Below are positions 1 through 11,318 of a DNA stretch of 64,000 nucleotides, one piece after another (position 1 is the stretch's first letter; each line of letters starts with the position of its first letter). Position numbers and translations under genes: made by a program. The stretch comes from Macrocybe gigantea (lineage: Eukaryota; Basidiomycota; Agaricomycetes; Agaricales; Callistosporiaceae), in the NCBI GenBank assembly GCA_011319805.1, contig SJRY01000244.1, positions 248,001 through 312,000 of the forward strand, written 5' to 3'. Below the pieces are notes generated by a model. It was not told where the DNA came from. It saw only the letters and a program-made list of their open reading frames with translations, and searched no databases.

Positions 1-230
1 CAGGCAGAGAATACGGAAGCAAGATGGAGAATACAAGATTCGCGATAAATCAAGGTGCTTATCGGTCTATCGATGACCAGCTGACGTGACATGACCGAGT
101 CGTCCTCCTTTCGGGATGTAGTCCGAATCGATAGAGACTTCAACCTCCAATTGGATATGCTTCTGGACCTCGCGGTCATTTTCCTGGAAAGCATCAGGGC
201 GTGTGCATGCCAAGTGGCCCACGACTCTAA

Positions 231-1940
231 TCAAATGCGGAGATATCGATATCGTACAGGAAGTGCTGCAACGGGAATTAGGAACAATGACTTCCGGGAT
301 GTCACAACTCGCACCTTGTAGAGGCTCATCACTTTCACCACCCACGCCTCTAGGTGGTATATCTTTTTATTTCCTACACGCATTCGCAGCTCCTGTTAAA
401 TGGGAAACAGTGGTCAGAAAAATTCAACTCGGCTCGTGGAAGCGCGGAACACAAACGTAGAAAGCTGCCCAATGCATGATATCGGCCTTGAGGCTTTCAT
501 CCACCCGCTCTACCACTCGTTCTGCAACGGTCTGGCAATGGCGTTTCAAGTTCTCCTCTAACGTAAACGATCAATGGACTTACCTTCAGAATCACTGTTG
601 GCGGTATGCAATGGCTGAGCAGCTCGTAGAATTTGCTGCGAACTTCCATCACCCGCGCCGGCGATTGCTCTGCCACGATGAGATCTGCTACTTTGTGGCA
701 ATATGTCTCCCAATCCGGTTTCGCGATTGTCAAAGGCCCCGACAAGTCTGGTCTGGCGATAATAAGAAGGGTGGTTCAAAAACTATCTAGAAACTATAGT
801 CTCACATTCACTCACGATTGCATTTTGAGCGCCTCCAGGACGAGAATGGCTTTTCGGAGGTTTCCTCCAGAATCGTCGGCGATTTGGCGAGCTACTTCTG
901 AAGGCAGGTCGAACGGGGCGCGTTTTGCCACGTGCTGCAGGACAGTCTCCATCTAAGCACCAGAGTTATGTCTCAACTAACGGGAAGAAAGAATCGCAGG
1001 CGCACACCTCTTCTGTGCTAGGTGCCGGCACGCGTATAAGCAAGCACCGACTCTTGATTGGCGCAATAAGCCGACTGGTGCTATTCGCACAGAGAATGAT
1101 GCGTATGTTTGACATGTACTTTTCCATTGTCCGCCTCAACGCTGCCTGCGCGTCCCGCGAAAGAGTGTCCGCTTCGTTGATGATGACGACTGTGTTGCAT
1201 GACAAAATGCAGGATGTCAACAGTCGGGTATGAGGTGTGCCTTGGGAGACTCGCCTTTAAACCTCTGTTTCGCGCTGAGGTCGACTTGCTGCGTCTGGGC
1301 TATTTCTTTCAGAACGTCCTGTATTACGACTCGATCGTAATTGCCCGCCTCACTGAATCCCGGACATGACCATGAGCATTGCAACTCAATGGCAGCTGAG
1401 GAGAGAGGATGTGCGGAACCATACCTAGGCGTGATCTCAATATGATAATTGCTCTGGACGAGATTGATCTCTAGCTTCTTCTTTGACGGCGACAGGAAGA
1501 TTCGTTGGTCGATTTTCAGCTGCAGGCGGAGACATGAACCAGCGAAAGAAGGAAAATCAAAACGCATGTCAGCACTAGGTCACGACGAAGCAAGCAACAA
1601 GGCCCGCTACTGGGCAACTCACGCACCTTTTCCACACCTGACCCATACAGCTGCTTCAGCGTGCACGCTATCCGTGTTTTCTTTCCTGCACCTGACGGAC
1701 CGTAAAATAACGTATGCGGGAAGTCACCCGAAGAGGCCTAGATGGAAGTTATACTCATTCAAGGCGTGTTACTAAACATCGCGCAAAACTAAACCAACGA
1801 GCGACCGCAGCCTCTCTGTGAGACTCTTGTGGTAGTGCAAGTCGTCGAGTGAACGTGGCCGGAACTATATCCAAAAAATGAGCAATTCTGTAGCCTAATA
1901 AATATGCCCTTTATCTGACCTGATCTACCCAAAGCGACAT
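231..1940 (-). CDS. RFC5: Replication factor C small subunit (human RFC3 / yeast RFC5 type)
   Basis: This AAA+ subunit of the RFC clamp loader opens and loads PCNA onto primed DNA in the nucleus, and also serves in the alternative RFC-like complexes. The first exon encodes MSLWVDQ at 1940-1920 and is followed by [19 protein letters not shown], matching the family start MSLWVDKYRP. Later exons give the Walker A motif GPSGAGKKT near 1700, SPSKKKLEI, the sensor-like stretch [15 protein letters not shown] and [13 protein letters not shown]. The C-terminal domain contains [19 protein letters not shown] and ends with [14 protein letters not shown]. At least seven short introns are present. One of them (1190-1254) has a GC donor. 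The stop is placed at 231 by reading on after MSLYK; the end could lie slightly earlier. No frame break was found. The walker B box reads INEAD rather than DEAD, which is usual for this subunit. Nomenclature differs between species, so the symbol follows budding yeast. Confidence 0.95.
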
Positions 1941-2577
1941 TTCGTAGTTCCGGAGTCTGGCTGGTGAAGGGACCGTGGACGCGTTGTGGCGTGTGCGAAT
2001 TTCGAAAACACCTGTAACGATTACCACGTGACGTCACGCGAACACACGTCCCTTTCCGTTGCCTCATCCGACGCGCTAAAAGGTTGTCTGGTACAACCAT
2101 CACTCTCACGATAAAAGTCGCTAAAAGTCACGCGGTTAAAACGATAATGCGCCGTTCACGGTCCCACCGCGACTGGATTGGAGATTGCCACTGTAGCGTT
2201 CGCAGGTCTGAATTTTTTTTTCTTGAGAATACTTCACTCTGTGGAGGTCACACACTGTATCACCTAGAGCAGATGTCAATCGTTTTGCCCGCCTAGGTAT
2301 ATATAGTTTGCCAATGAAGTCTACCCGCAAGTCGGTGTTGTCAACGGTTTTGTTGACAATCGGAGTCCGCCAGAGCATGCGGCATGATGCATGACCAGCT
2401 GAGCTATCCGTGTATTCAGTGTGGTACAAAGAAAAATGTACTGTACAAGCAATGCACATTTACAACACAAGTTCGAAAGTCCCAGAAGAAAAAAAGACAA
2501 GTACAGTACAATGTACGTCGAATGTCATTATGTCTACATCTAGTTGAATACAGGAGTGTCGAAAATATGGTCGTGGT
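1941..2577. other. Intergenic region upstream of RFC and downstream of phosphoketolase
   Basis: I see no supportable gene here; the short frames lack family motifs and splice structure. The region must hold the promoter of the clamp-loader gene (its right-hand start is at 1940) and the 3' end of the phosphoketolase gene. A small inverted repeat, TTGTCAAC / GTTGACAA with a 6-nt spacer, lies at 2338-2359, and a T-run at 2214-2222. Confidence 0.6.
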
Positions 2578-5500
2578 CTAGAAAAGGGGTATGGAGTGAG
2601 CAAAGTGCCGCAAAACGTCTAAAAGTAGAATGAAAGTACCTTTCCCATGCGCGAATATGTACTTCTTTTCTTGTCGTGCTGCATGCTGTAGATAGGTCTC
2701 GGTCTCATGAGCAGCAGCTGCCACTTTGGGATTCACATGCGCAGCACCGCGCACCGCGGCGACAGCTACATCGAAGCGAGACGTGCGGTTGGAAAGCATC
2801 ATCTGATGACAGAAAATGAGTATGCGAGATCAACATAAACCAAACGAGGAATACTAACGTCGAATGGTGACGTGGTTGTACCTTCTTCGATGTACCCTGC
2901 GATCGTCACCCTCTCCAACAGACCCTTCCTTCCGAACAGCAGACCGCGAAGTTCCTGAGGATAACCATGGTAGTTGAAGTGGATATATCGGTCCTTTGTA
3001 AACAGCGATCCGAAGTTCGCGTCATCCAAGGAGTGAGGGTGTTCACCAGTGTTGGCGAGAATCATTAGGTCTGTCACGTTGATTACTCTTACGCGCAGGG
3101 CTGGGATGAGCTTGCGTAGTAGCGCCGCTGCGGCAATGACCTCAAAGGTCACTTCCACTCCAATGCCGACCAAAACACTGTAAAGCGCAACGCTAAGTGA
3201 CAGGATCCTAATCAGATGTCGTGATGGGAACTTACACATCAGGATCGACACCCTCGTCAGTGCTGGCAAATTTCCACACGGAAGCACCTGCGATACAGTG
3301 CTAATGCGAAAGTGAGTACGATGTAAACCGCCTTCATCTTACAACAAACCTTGTCAGCTTCTTCCCTACTCAACCAAATAGGCGTCGGCTGTTTGCTTCC
3401 AACCATCAAATTGATGTAGTTTTTGGCCCTAAGGCAATGCGAGACTGTGGACAGGAAACAGTTTGCATCGGGAGGAAAGTATACTCGGGCAAATTTTGGT
3501 TTGAGATCGAGGACCGCTCCGATGAACGCAGGATTCTGATGGGAAAATCCGTTGTGCTCCTGCCTTGTCCAGGTCGAAGTTTCGATATAGTTCAAAGAAC
3601 CACATGGCTGACGCCAGGCGGTCTCGTCTGCTTGAATCCTGGGATTAGCTCGGTCAGAACGAATGGTGACGACAACTCATACCATTTTAGTGAATTTGGA
3701 ATATTGGACCATCATCGTATGTACAATTCCAAGGAAAGCCTCGTAGCTGGGGAAAAGACCCGTGCGACCGGTAAGTGTATATCCTTGCAGCATGCCTTGG
3801 CAGGTGTGCTCGGAGAGGATCTCAATGACGCGACCGCCCGCAGCTCTCGCGGCGACATCCCACTGGAAATTTCTGCCTGTTACTTCGAATACAGCGTCCA
3901 GCTTGTTGGAAACCAATTCATCTGGCGAGAAGATGCGGAAAGACTTGGGGTTCCTAGACAAAGAGATCATCAATCAGATCATCACTCAACTCAACGCTTA
4001 TGGAGACAAGTCAACCCACTCTTTGATGACCTCCCTAAGGAATCTGCCAACAGCCTTCATACAACTCTCTTGTTCGCCCTTATCGACGCAGAACGGTCTC
4101 CAGTCAGGCGTATGCAATGGCACATAGGCTTTGAAGCTCTCCTTCCTTTGACCAAGCTTCTTCTCGGGATCTATCGGAACAACGGACAGGATCTCTGGCA
4201 CTGGGGATCCATTAGGGGTGAACAGCTCGCTCGGTTTGTAGGATTCGAGCCAGTCTTGCAATGCTGCAAGCTCTTCGGGATCCGTCTTTGCTGCGGGAGA
4301 GGAACCTGATGGGAACGGAACGAGCCTTCGATGAATTCCCCGTGAATGGACTTCGGACCCGAAAGTCCCTTGGGTGTGCGTAAAATAATCATAGGCCAGC
4401 GGGGTTTGACTAAAGGTTTGCCCACACGAGCAGCTTTCTGAATTCTCTTGATCTCGTCAAGGGCCCATTCCATGGAAGCTGCGAGATCGTTGTCGAGGTT
4501 GTGAAGATCTTCAACGATTCGGACTTGGTATCCGTAGCCGCTGTTACGAAAGACGAGGCATGAGGCAAAGGTAATCATGCAAGTGAACGCACACATGACG
4601 TACGTGAAGAGTGCTATGAGTTCCTTGTTGTCCATAACACCAAATATGGTGCGCTCAGATATCTTGAAGCCATTGACGTGAAGAATAGGCAGGACTGCAC
4701 CCGATTCTGCAGGGTCGATGTACTTGTATCCATGCCAGGCTGTGGCTGTGGGACCAGTTTCCGCTTCTCCGTCGCCGACAACGCAGGCAATGACTAGATC
4801 TGGGTTATCCATGACGGCACCAAAGGAGACGCTGAGCGCATAACCGAGTTCACCACCTTCGTGGATAGCCCCTGGTGTTTGCGCATTGATGTGACTGCAA
4901 GACGGCAAAGTTCAGATTCACCTGGTGGGATGATTGGCGGAGGATCCTTACCTTGGGAAGCCTCCCGGAACGCTGAATCCGGCAATGAGCTTATGCAGGC
5001 CGGAAGCATCTTGTGTGTATTCCGGCATGAAGACACGAAGCGTGTCTTCTAACCAAAGGCATGACAAGATAGCAGGTGCTCCGTGGCCTATGTACGCAGT
5101 CAACATCCACATGAACAGCGCATATACGAAGGTGAAACATACCAGGTCCAACGACATACAGCGCGTCGAGCCCTGTCTTGCGAATAATCCGGTTGAGATG
5201 GGCATATACGAGGACAAGGCCTGGGCAGGTGCCCCAGTGTCCCAAGAGACGGGGTTTGATGTGGTCTGGCTTGATCTTTTCCTCGATGAGGACATTGTCG
5301 TTCAAGAAAATCATGGCTGGTCCACGACACGTCAACCCGGCTTCCAAGACGGAAGAGACACATGACATACCGGCGGCGATGTAATCAGCAGCCCTCCTGA
5401 AGAGTTTGATGGCATGGAGCTCATCCTTGGGCAGATAATCTTTGGTGGTGAGTGGGACGCCGAGGTCGAGGACAGAGTCGGCGACGTGAGATGGATCAGG

Positions 5501-5606
5501 AGGAGGATTGGGGGACGCGATCTGTTGGCCAGGCATGTTTGGTGAGGTGCTGGGAATGTACCGTGGGGAATGTCTCAGTGTTAACAGAATATTTATACGG
5601 AGCCAT
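2578..5606 (-). CDS. XFP: Xylulose-5-phosphate/fructose-6-phosphate phosphoketolase
   Basis: Thiamine-diphosphate enzyme that splits xylulose 5-phosphate or fructose 6-phosphate with phosphate into acetyl phosphate plus glyceraldehyde 3-phosphate or erythrose 4-phosphate. The start at 5606 gives MAPYKYSVNTETFPTVHSQH. Following exons encode YLPKDELHAIKLFRRAADYI, the ThDP-binding region VVGDGEAETGPTATAWHGYK with upstream HINAQTPGAIHEGGELGY, then NPKSFRIFSPDEL, NYIETSTWTRQEHNGFSHQ, HGYPQELRGLLFGR and NVTDLMILANTGEHPHSLDD. These cover the N-terminal, central pyrimidine-binding and C-terminal domains of the usual roughly 800-residue family. The C-terminal few residues after IFAHGK are uncertain. 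The reading frame slips by one base near 4295, between SHQVPLP and AAKTDPEELAALQDW, in a G-run; an assembly deletion is the likeliest cause. A second doubtful junction lies near 3600-3670. Its divergent neighbour is acetate kinase, the next step of the pathway. Confidence 0.95.
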
Positions 5607-5800
5607 GGTTATCTGCGAATGGGGACAAAGGACAAGAAAGGAAACATGGATGGAGTTGTCTGGACCCTGATGTCATCCTTTGACACGGACCGTTGCTCCA
5701 GAACACAGACAGCCCAGGCAAATGCTCGTCCCAGCCTCGGTCTGTCCTCTGCCAATAAAGCATCCGCGGGGTCATTTGCTGAGATCGCGTCGCAAGCCAC
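5607..5800. promoter_or_regulatory. Shared divergent promoter region of phosphoketolase and acetate kinase
   Basis: Only 194 bp separate the start codons of phosphoketolase (minus strand, 5606) and acetate kinase (plus strand, 5801). The region must therefore contain both 5' leaders and any common control sites. I could not recognise a specific transcription-factor site. Co-regulation of the two steps is inferred from the arrangement. Confidence 0.6.
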
Positions 5801-7440
5801 ATGTCTGTTCGTCCAAGGAACAAGCTCATCCTCGCCGTCAACGCCGGCTCGTCCTCCCTCAAGATATCCCTCTACCGCACCAACGGACCCTCAGAACCCG
5901 TTGAGTTGCTCATAAACTCATCCATATCCAGCATTTCGTCGCCTCCAGCAAAGTTTTCATACAAGGCCGCTGACGGGTCCAACGCGGTGAAGGACCAACT
6001 CGTAGATGCCATTCAGGACCACGAGTCCGCGTTTGCACACTTTTTGCATTACCTCAAGCAGGATGCAGACATAGACCGATCGCAAATCGCGCATATATGC
6101 CATCGTGTAGTCCATGGAGGCGACTACCCTCAAAGGGTGCTTATCAACCGGGAATCGTACCATCACATCGAGAAGTTGTCCGACCTAGCGCCGCTGTGAG
6201 CAATCACGTACTTTCCAGCTCGTTCTGTCTCAAATGTCGCCATCTTTAGACACAACGGAGCAGCGCTTTCTGTAATCAGAGCGTGCGTAGCGCACATTCC
6301 AAGCGCGAATTCGATCGCATACTTTGATACCTCTTTCCACCGTTCCATCCCACCGCATGTTGCTTCATATGCTATCGATCAAACAATTGCAAAGAAGCGG
6401 GGCCTTAAGAAATACGGTTTCCACGGGCTGAGTTGTCCGTGTCATGTTCTTTTCTATCGAGTTGATAGGAAAGAAAACACTGATTACCACGTGTTGCAGA
6501 TGCATTCATACTTCGCTCTGTAGCCGACTATTTCAAAAAGGTTGGCTCACGCCTTCAATACTTTCCGAACACACGTTGCATGCCTAACACGTCCTCGATA
6601 GCCCGCAGATACTCTCAATCTTATTGTGCTGCACCTTGGATCAGGTGCCTCTGCTTGCGCCATTAAGAATGGGAAATCTGTCGATACTTCAATGGGTCTC
6701 ACTCCTCTCAACGGCCTACCAGGTGCTACTCGTTCCGGGGCAATCGACCCGAGTCTTATATTCCACTACACCAACAAAGCTGGTCGCATCACGCATGATC
6801 CCAAGATGGCGGTAAATCTACATGTAACGCAGGTCAGGAAAAGAAATCGCTGTACATATAACCGTTGACGCTAACCTCGGGTTCTTTTGGCGCGTATTAT
6901 AGGCGGAAGACATTCTCAATCGCAAAGCGGGCTGGAAATCGTTGACCGGCACAACCGATTTTGGGGAGATAGTTTCGAAAGCGAATCTCCCATCATGGAA
7001 TGAGGAGACGCCTGCTCCCTCTTCACCATCGACACAACTGGAGAATCCCTACACATTGGCATTTGACCTCTTTACAGACCGAATACTCAACTATGTGGGG
7101 TCATATTATCTTAAACTGAACGGGGATGTCGACGCCCTCGTTTTCTCTGGTGGCATAGGGGAGAGGAGCCAGGAACTTAGGAACATGGTAGGGAGGAAGG
7201 TTGCATGCCTGGGTTTTGTGAGCGTCGACGAGGACAGGAACAAGAAAGTGGACGAAACGGATGGTGTGGTGGTTGATTTCGGAGTGCCATCAACAGACGG
7301 AAGGAGGTTGTTGGTGTGCAGGACCAATGAGCAGGTTTGGTTCTCTGGAACACTTCCCTGACCGATACCTGAAACCGATTTCCTAGGTTGAGATGGCGCG
7401 GGCCTGCGCATACGATGAAGCATTCTGGGAGTCGGCATGA
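5801..7440 (+). CDS. ACK1: Acetate kinase
   Basis: Converts acetyl phosphate and ADP to acetate and ATP (reversible), completing the phosphoketolase route. The protein starts [20 protein letters not shown], which contains the acetokinase signature N-A-G-S-S-S-L-K. Further exons encode [54 protein letters not shown] with STGL-like [17 protein letters not shown], then [15 protein letters not shown], and the nucleotide-site segment [17 protein letters not shown]. These are the ordered motifs of the ASKHA-fold acetokinase family. Six or so introns are visible, including one after [15 protein letters not shown]. The last intron removes 7332-7386, so the protein ends [15 protein letters not shown] at 7440. 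No frame break was found. The gene is head-to-head with phosphoketolase at 194 bp. Confidence 0.95.
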
Positions 7441-7745
7441 TTCCGATGCCACGTTACCATTGTATGATACGTATACCACGGCTAAGTCGTTACAGTCTTT
7501 GTGTCATGTCTGCGCCCCGAAATTGAGTTCCGCATTGACCACAACTCATAGAGATGTGTAAACAAATCACGTATAAACAATGCGACGCGTTCTGTGGCAT
7601 GATGGAAAGTGGCCCGCGCATATGTGGCCCGAATATGTGGAAATTTCATGTAGAAAACAATGGGCTTGTTCAACTATATAAACCGAAGGCGACCCTCAAG
7701 TTCTGTACCTCTCCACAACTCCTCGACCTAGGAGTACCCCAACAA

Positions 7746-10049
7746 ATGGACTTCCAGTGCCCATGGATTGGGCCGATGCCCGTTAGAGATTTCTTGAGCA
7801 GATTCCTTTCCGCATATCCCTTTCTGCCTGCGCCCAACTTAAGCACGGTTTTTCAAGAAATCATGCCATACCAGTCACAGGAAGATATGCAGAGAACATT
7901 CGTGAGTTCTCCACTTTGGAAATTGACCATGAGCTAGACGCCACTTTTCTTTGGTGGCACAGATACAGATAATAGAGGAATTCAGACTCATTCCCGGGTT
8001 CAAGATCGAGGACCATGCTAGCTATGCAGAGGATTGCACTAGGAATGGCTTGAAGTTCAGACCCGACCCTTGTCTATATCGCGAAGAAGCAGCGTCTGAG
8101 GGTGCGGTCCAATTCGATAAAATGCAGTTGCATTTTGCCATGCGCTGGGGACCGTGCTGCGACGCGTTCCAAGATCCGCCGGCAGACATGCCACCCACTC
8201 AGCGTGCGCTGACTTCCTTCAAGTCATCAACGCCTTGTGGGTCGGATTTGCGCAGGCACCTGGTTTTCTACGCGTCGGAATGGTTCGCGCATCAGTTCCG
8301 CGTGTTCGGATTTTCGGTCCTGGTAGCGTACCCGTATGCCCGTTTCATCCGATGGGACCGCGCTGCCGCCATCGTGAGCGAGGCATTCGACCTGCACGAG
8401 GACGCGCAGCCTCTGATCGATTTCCTGTGGCTGTTTTCCCACCTTAAACCTCGAGAGCGCGGGGTCGATGACACGGTGCGCCCTGCAACGTTTGAAGAAG
8501 AACGACTTGCGCGCGAGCATCTGTGGCGCTGGAAGAACGCGTTTGAGCGCCCGGTCGTTGTTTACAAGATCCAGGGAGACGGCTGGGAGCGCGAGTTTAT
8601 CTCCTGGGGCGCGATGGCGGACCCCGATGCTCTGATCGGACGCGCCACGCGGGCGTGCCCTGTCCATGAGAAAGCGACTGGTAGGACGTTCTTCCTAAAG
8701 GACTCCTGGGTAGAGACCGCGCTCTTGCGGGAGGCTTCAATCTTACACGAACTCAACTGCCATCAAGTTCGAAATGTTCCTCTGTTGATCTGTGGAGGCG
8801 ATATTCATAATCATTGGACCTGGTCGTATCTGTATCGCGACCTACCATGGGTGTCTGGCAGCGTCGTCGCTGTTGCGCGAATCCATCACCGCTTCGTCGA
8901 GGACGTCATCGGCTTGCCGCTCCACCGATTCAGTTCCTCAAGGCATCTGATGCGCGTTATTCTTGATGCACTGATCGGTATGTCTACAAATGCCTTTGCA
9001 TGTCCTTTGCATGTTGATCGGCCTGCGCAGCCCATCAGGAAGCCTACGAGAAGTGTGGAATTATTCACCACGACATATCAAGTACCAATGTGATGATGAC
9101 GCCCGACGGACATGGCGTCTTAAACGATTGGGACCTGGCAATGCGATACCCCCCCTATAAAGGAGACGAGCGTCTCTCTCGGTCCCGCATGGTAGGCTAT
9201 TAATTCTCTCCCCACGGTGTCAAATCCTGACTCGAACTCCTGCAGGGAACGTTGCAGTTCATGTCTGCAAACACCCTTCGATACAACGGGAAGCGGCATC
9301 TTATCCAGGACGACATAGAGTCATTCATCTACCTCACTCTTTACTTTGCTTTACGGTATCTCCGCCACACGGAGTCGTATCGCACCCCAAAACTCATTGC
9401 CGACCTATTTGACTCTTCCTTCGATCCTATGGATGGCCGTCCGTGCGGAGGGGGTCTTGAGAAATGGTGGCTTTGGCAGACTCCCGCTCACACACTTGGC
9501 CAGGATTTTAGATTTACTGATTCTCGCGCTCTCTCCTACTGGTTGGGGTTCGTGCGGATAGCGGTGAAACAGTGGCACAATTACGAAGACTATGTGATGG
9601 GCTTGCGAGAAAGCATGTTGCGGGGGAAGCAGCTCCCGTTCAGGATAATCCCGGCCAACCACGCCAGAACTCTCATACTCGCGAACCACCAACGACTTCG
9701 CGATGTGTGGGAGTATCTCCTCTCACTTCCAGATTGGCCAGAGCATGAGCTCATCTTGGACAGTCTATCGCCAAATCCATTCCGAAAGGAACCGTCGGTT
9801 CCATTCCTAGGCAGCTATGCAAGTCCGCACACAGCCAATGAACAACCTGTACCTTCCGAAGGCGTGAAGATGGATTCTGCCGCTGTCGATAAGGGCGATC
9901 GGAAGGCGGACGAACGCGTCAGAACGCATTTGTCGCCCACTCGTAGTATTTCACTTGTTCCTGGACAAATGGCGTTTCTGAGGCTTTGGACCTTTAACTT
10001 GCACCAGTACAGTGCTTGTAGACACCAATGTCGCATTATCATGCAATAG
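7746..10049 (+). CDS. FunK1-type protein kinase domain protein
   Basis: A member of the FunK1 family, atypical protein kinases expanded in basidiomycetes; targets are unknown. The start at 7746 gives MDFQCPWIGPMPVRDFLSRF. An intron at about 7902-7963 joins to IQIIEEFRLIPGFKIEDHAS. Following regions are the N-terminal FunK1 lobe (about residues 100-330, with HLVFYASEWFAHQFRVFGFS), then the catalytic loop GIIHHDISSTNVMM, the metal-binding segment GVLNDWDLAMR and the substrate-side motif GTLQFMSANTLR followed by DDIESFIYLTLYFALRYL. Introns at about 8979-9029 and 9190-9244 keep the frame. The catalytic loop reads HHD instead of HRD and the DFG motif is DWD; DWD is normal in this family. The C-terminal 90 residues are polar and unconserved. 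No frame break was seen, so it is probably functional. The G-rich loop is hard to place by eye. Confidence 0.85.
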
Positions 10050-11318
10050 ATCACTTAGCGTCGTCCTCTAGTCTTGGGTTACTTCTTATGCAGCATCCAT
10101 TTGACTTAACCATGATCCTCTTCGTACCTGTATCCCTTCACTGCGGCTTTTTTCCCGTTCTATTGACATATGTTGTGTGATGCAATCGTGGCGCGTGGCA
10201 AAACTGGCTTTGTCGCTGGCCACCTTCCTGCACGTACTGTCGGCGTCTGGCTAGCCATCGGCGACGATGCTATCTTCTGTGGAGTGATACATTACTCCGG
10301 CACCTGGGAAGTTCTGTTGACCGAATTCGCCGAAGAAGTCGGGGAAGATTATAGTTTTCAGCTTAACCAACAAGTGGACATCGACTTTTGTACCTTGGCA
10401 TTTAGAACGTTGCGAACTCAGAACTCCTAATCCACTCTTCTATTTGGAACTATTTTGGGCATTTCTGGACGATGACTGCAGGCTCAAAACGTTGCTCAAC
10501 TGTCCCTTGTCTCTTCAGGCCATAAAGCTGCATTACTCGCCGATCCGCACTTCCTGGGACTAAGCAGTTGTAGGACATAGAAACTCTGATGATTTCAAAT
10601 GCCTTGCCGCTAGAAAACGAAGAACGGCGTGCTGACACGGTGAGTAGTCACGCCGTGGCAGTCGTGTACGAACTGATTGATATCGATGGAATAATGGTAC
10701 AGTGACCGACGGGCGATATGTGATCGTAGCATGCGAATTATCTGGAGACGCGATTCCGGTCCGGCATCTCAAAAGATGTAGAAGCACTTATAGTGTTTTT
10801 GCACGTTGTAGCGTGGTTTTGCAAGGTATCAGTCTTCGTCAGGTGAAGACTTCACCGAGTCTCGTCCAGGAATGCGAGTCACCAGGTGTATTTATCATCC
10901 AATGGAGTATTCCTGTTGCTGCTTTGAAGAATTTCAATGGTGGCTGCACCTAACGTCGCGACCTGCCATAGGGAGATTCAAGTATGCAGGATAAGAGGCG
11001 GTGCTACTAGAAATTCCGCTATTTCCATTCAGGTATTTGAAGGTTAATATGCTCTGGAAACAGAAGCCCGTTCTCGAAGCAAATGTACATTAGGCTGCTC
11101 GTCCTTTGATAAAAATATTGATGGTGCAGTGACTGCCTATCATGATGGTGTTGTGGTCTGCTGACTGTGGTTCCAGCGCCGTCTCAGCAGCATTCCGAAC
11201 AGCCGAACGGTATCCAGTTGTTGCTACTTAACTCATCTAGCCTTATGGAACTGTCATGCAAGAATTTTCGACCTCTCATTCCTCTCGTTGCCCGTCTTCG
11301 TTCCCCCTCCTGTCAGCA
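10050..11318. other. Intergenic region, no gene recognised
   Basis: I see only short frames without family motifs, for example one at 10170-10430. The right part should hold the promoter of the first permease gene, and the left part the 3' end of the FunK1 gene. Confidence 0.5.

Noticed and set aside
2338..2359. 8-bp inverted repeat near the RFC promoter
   Set aside because: Short arms can arise by chance in this length of sequence; no context supports a function.
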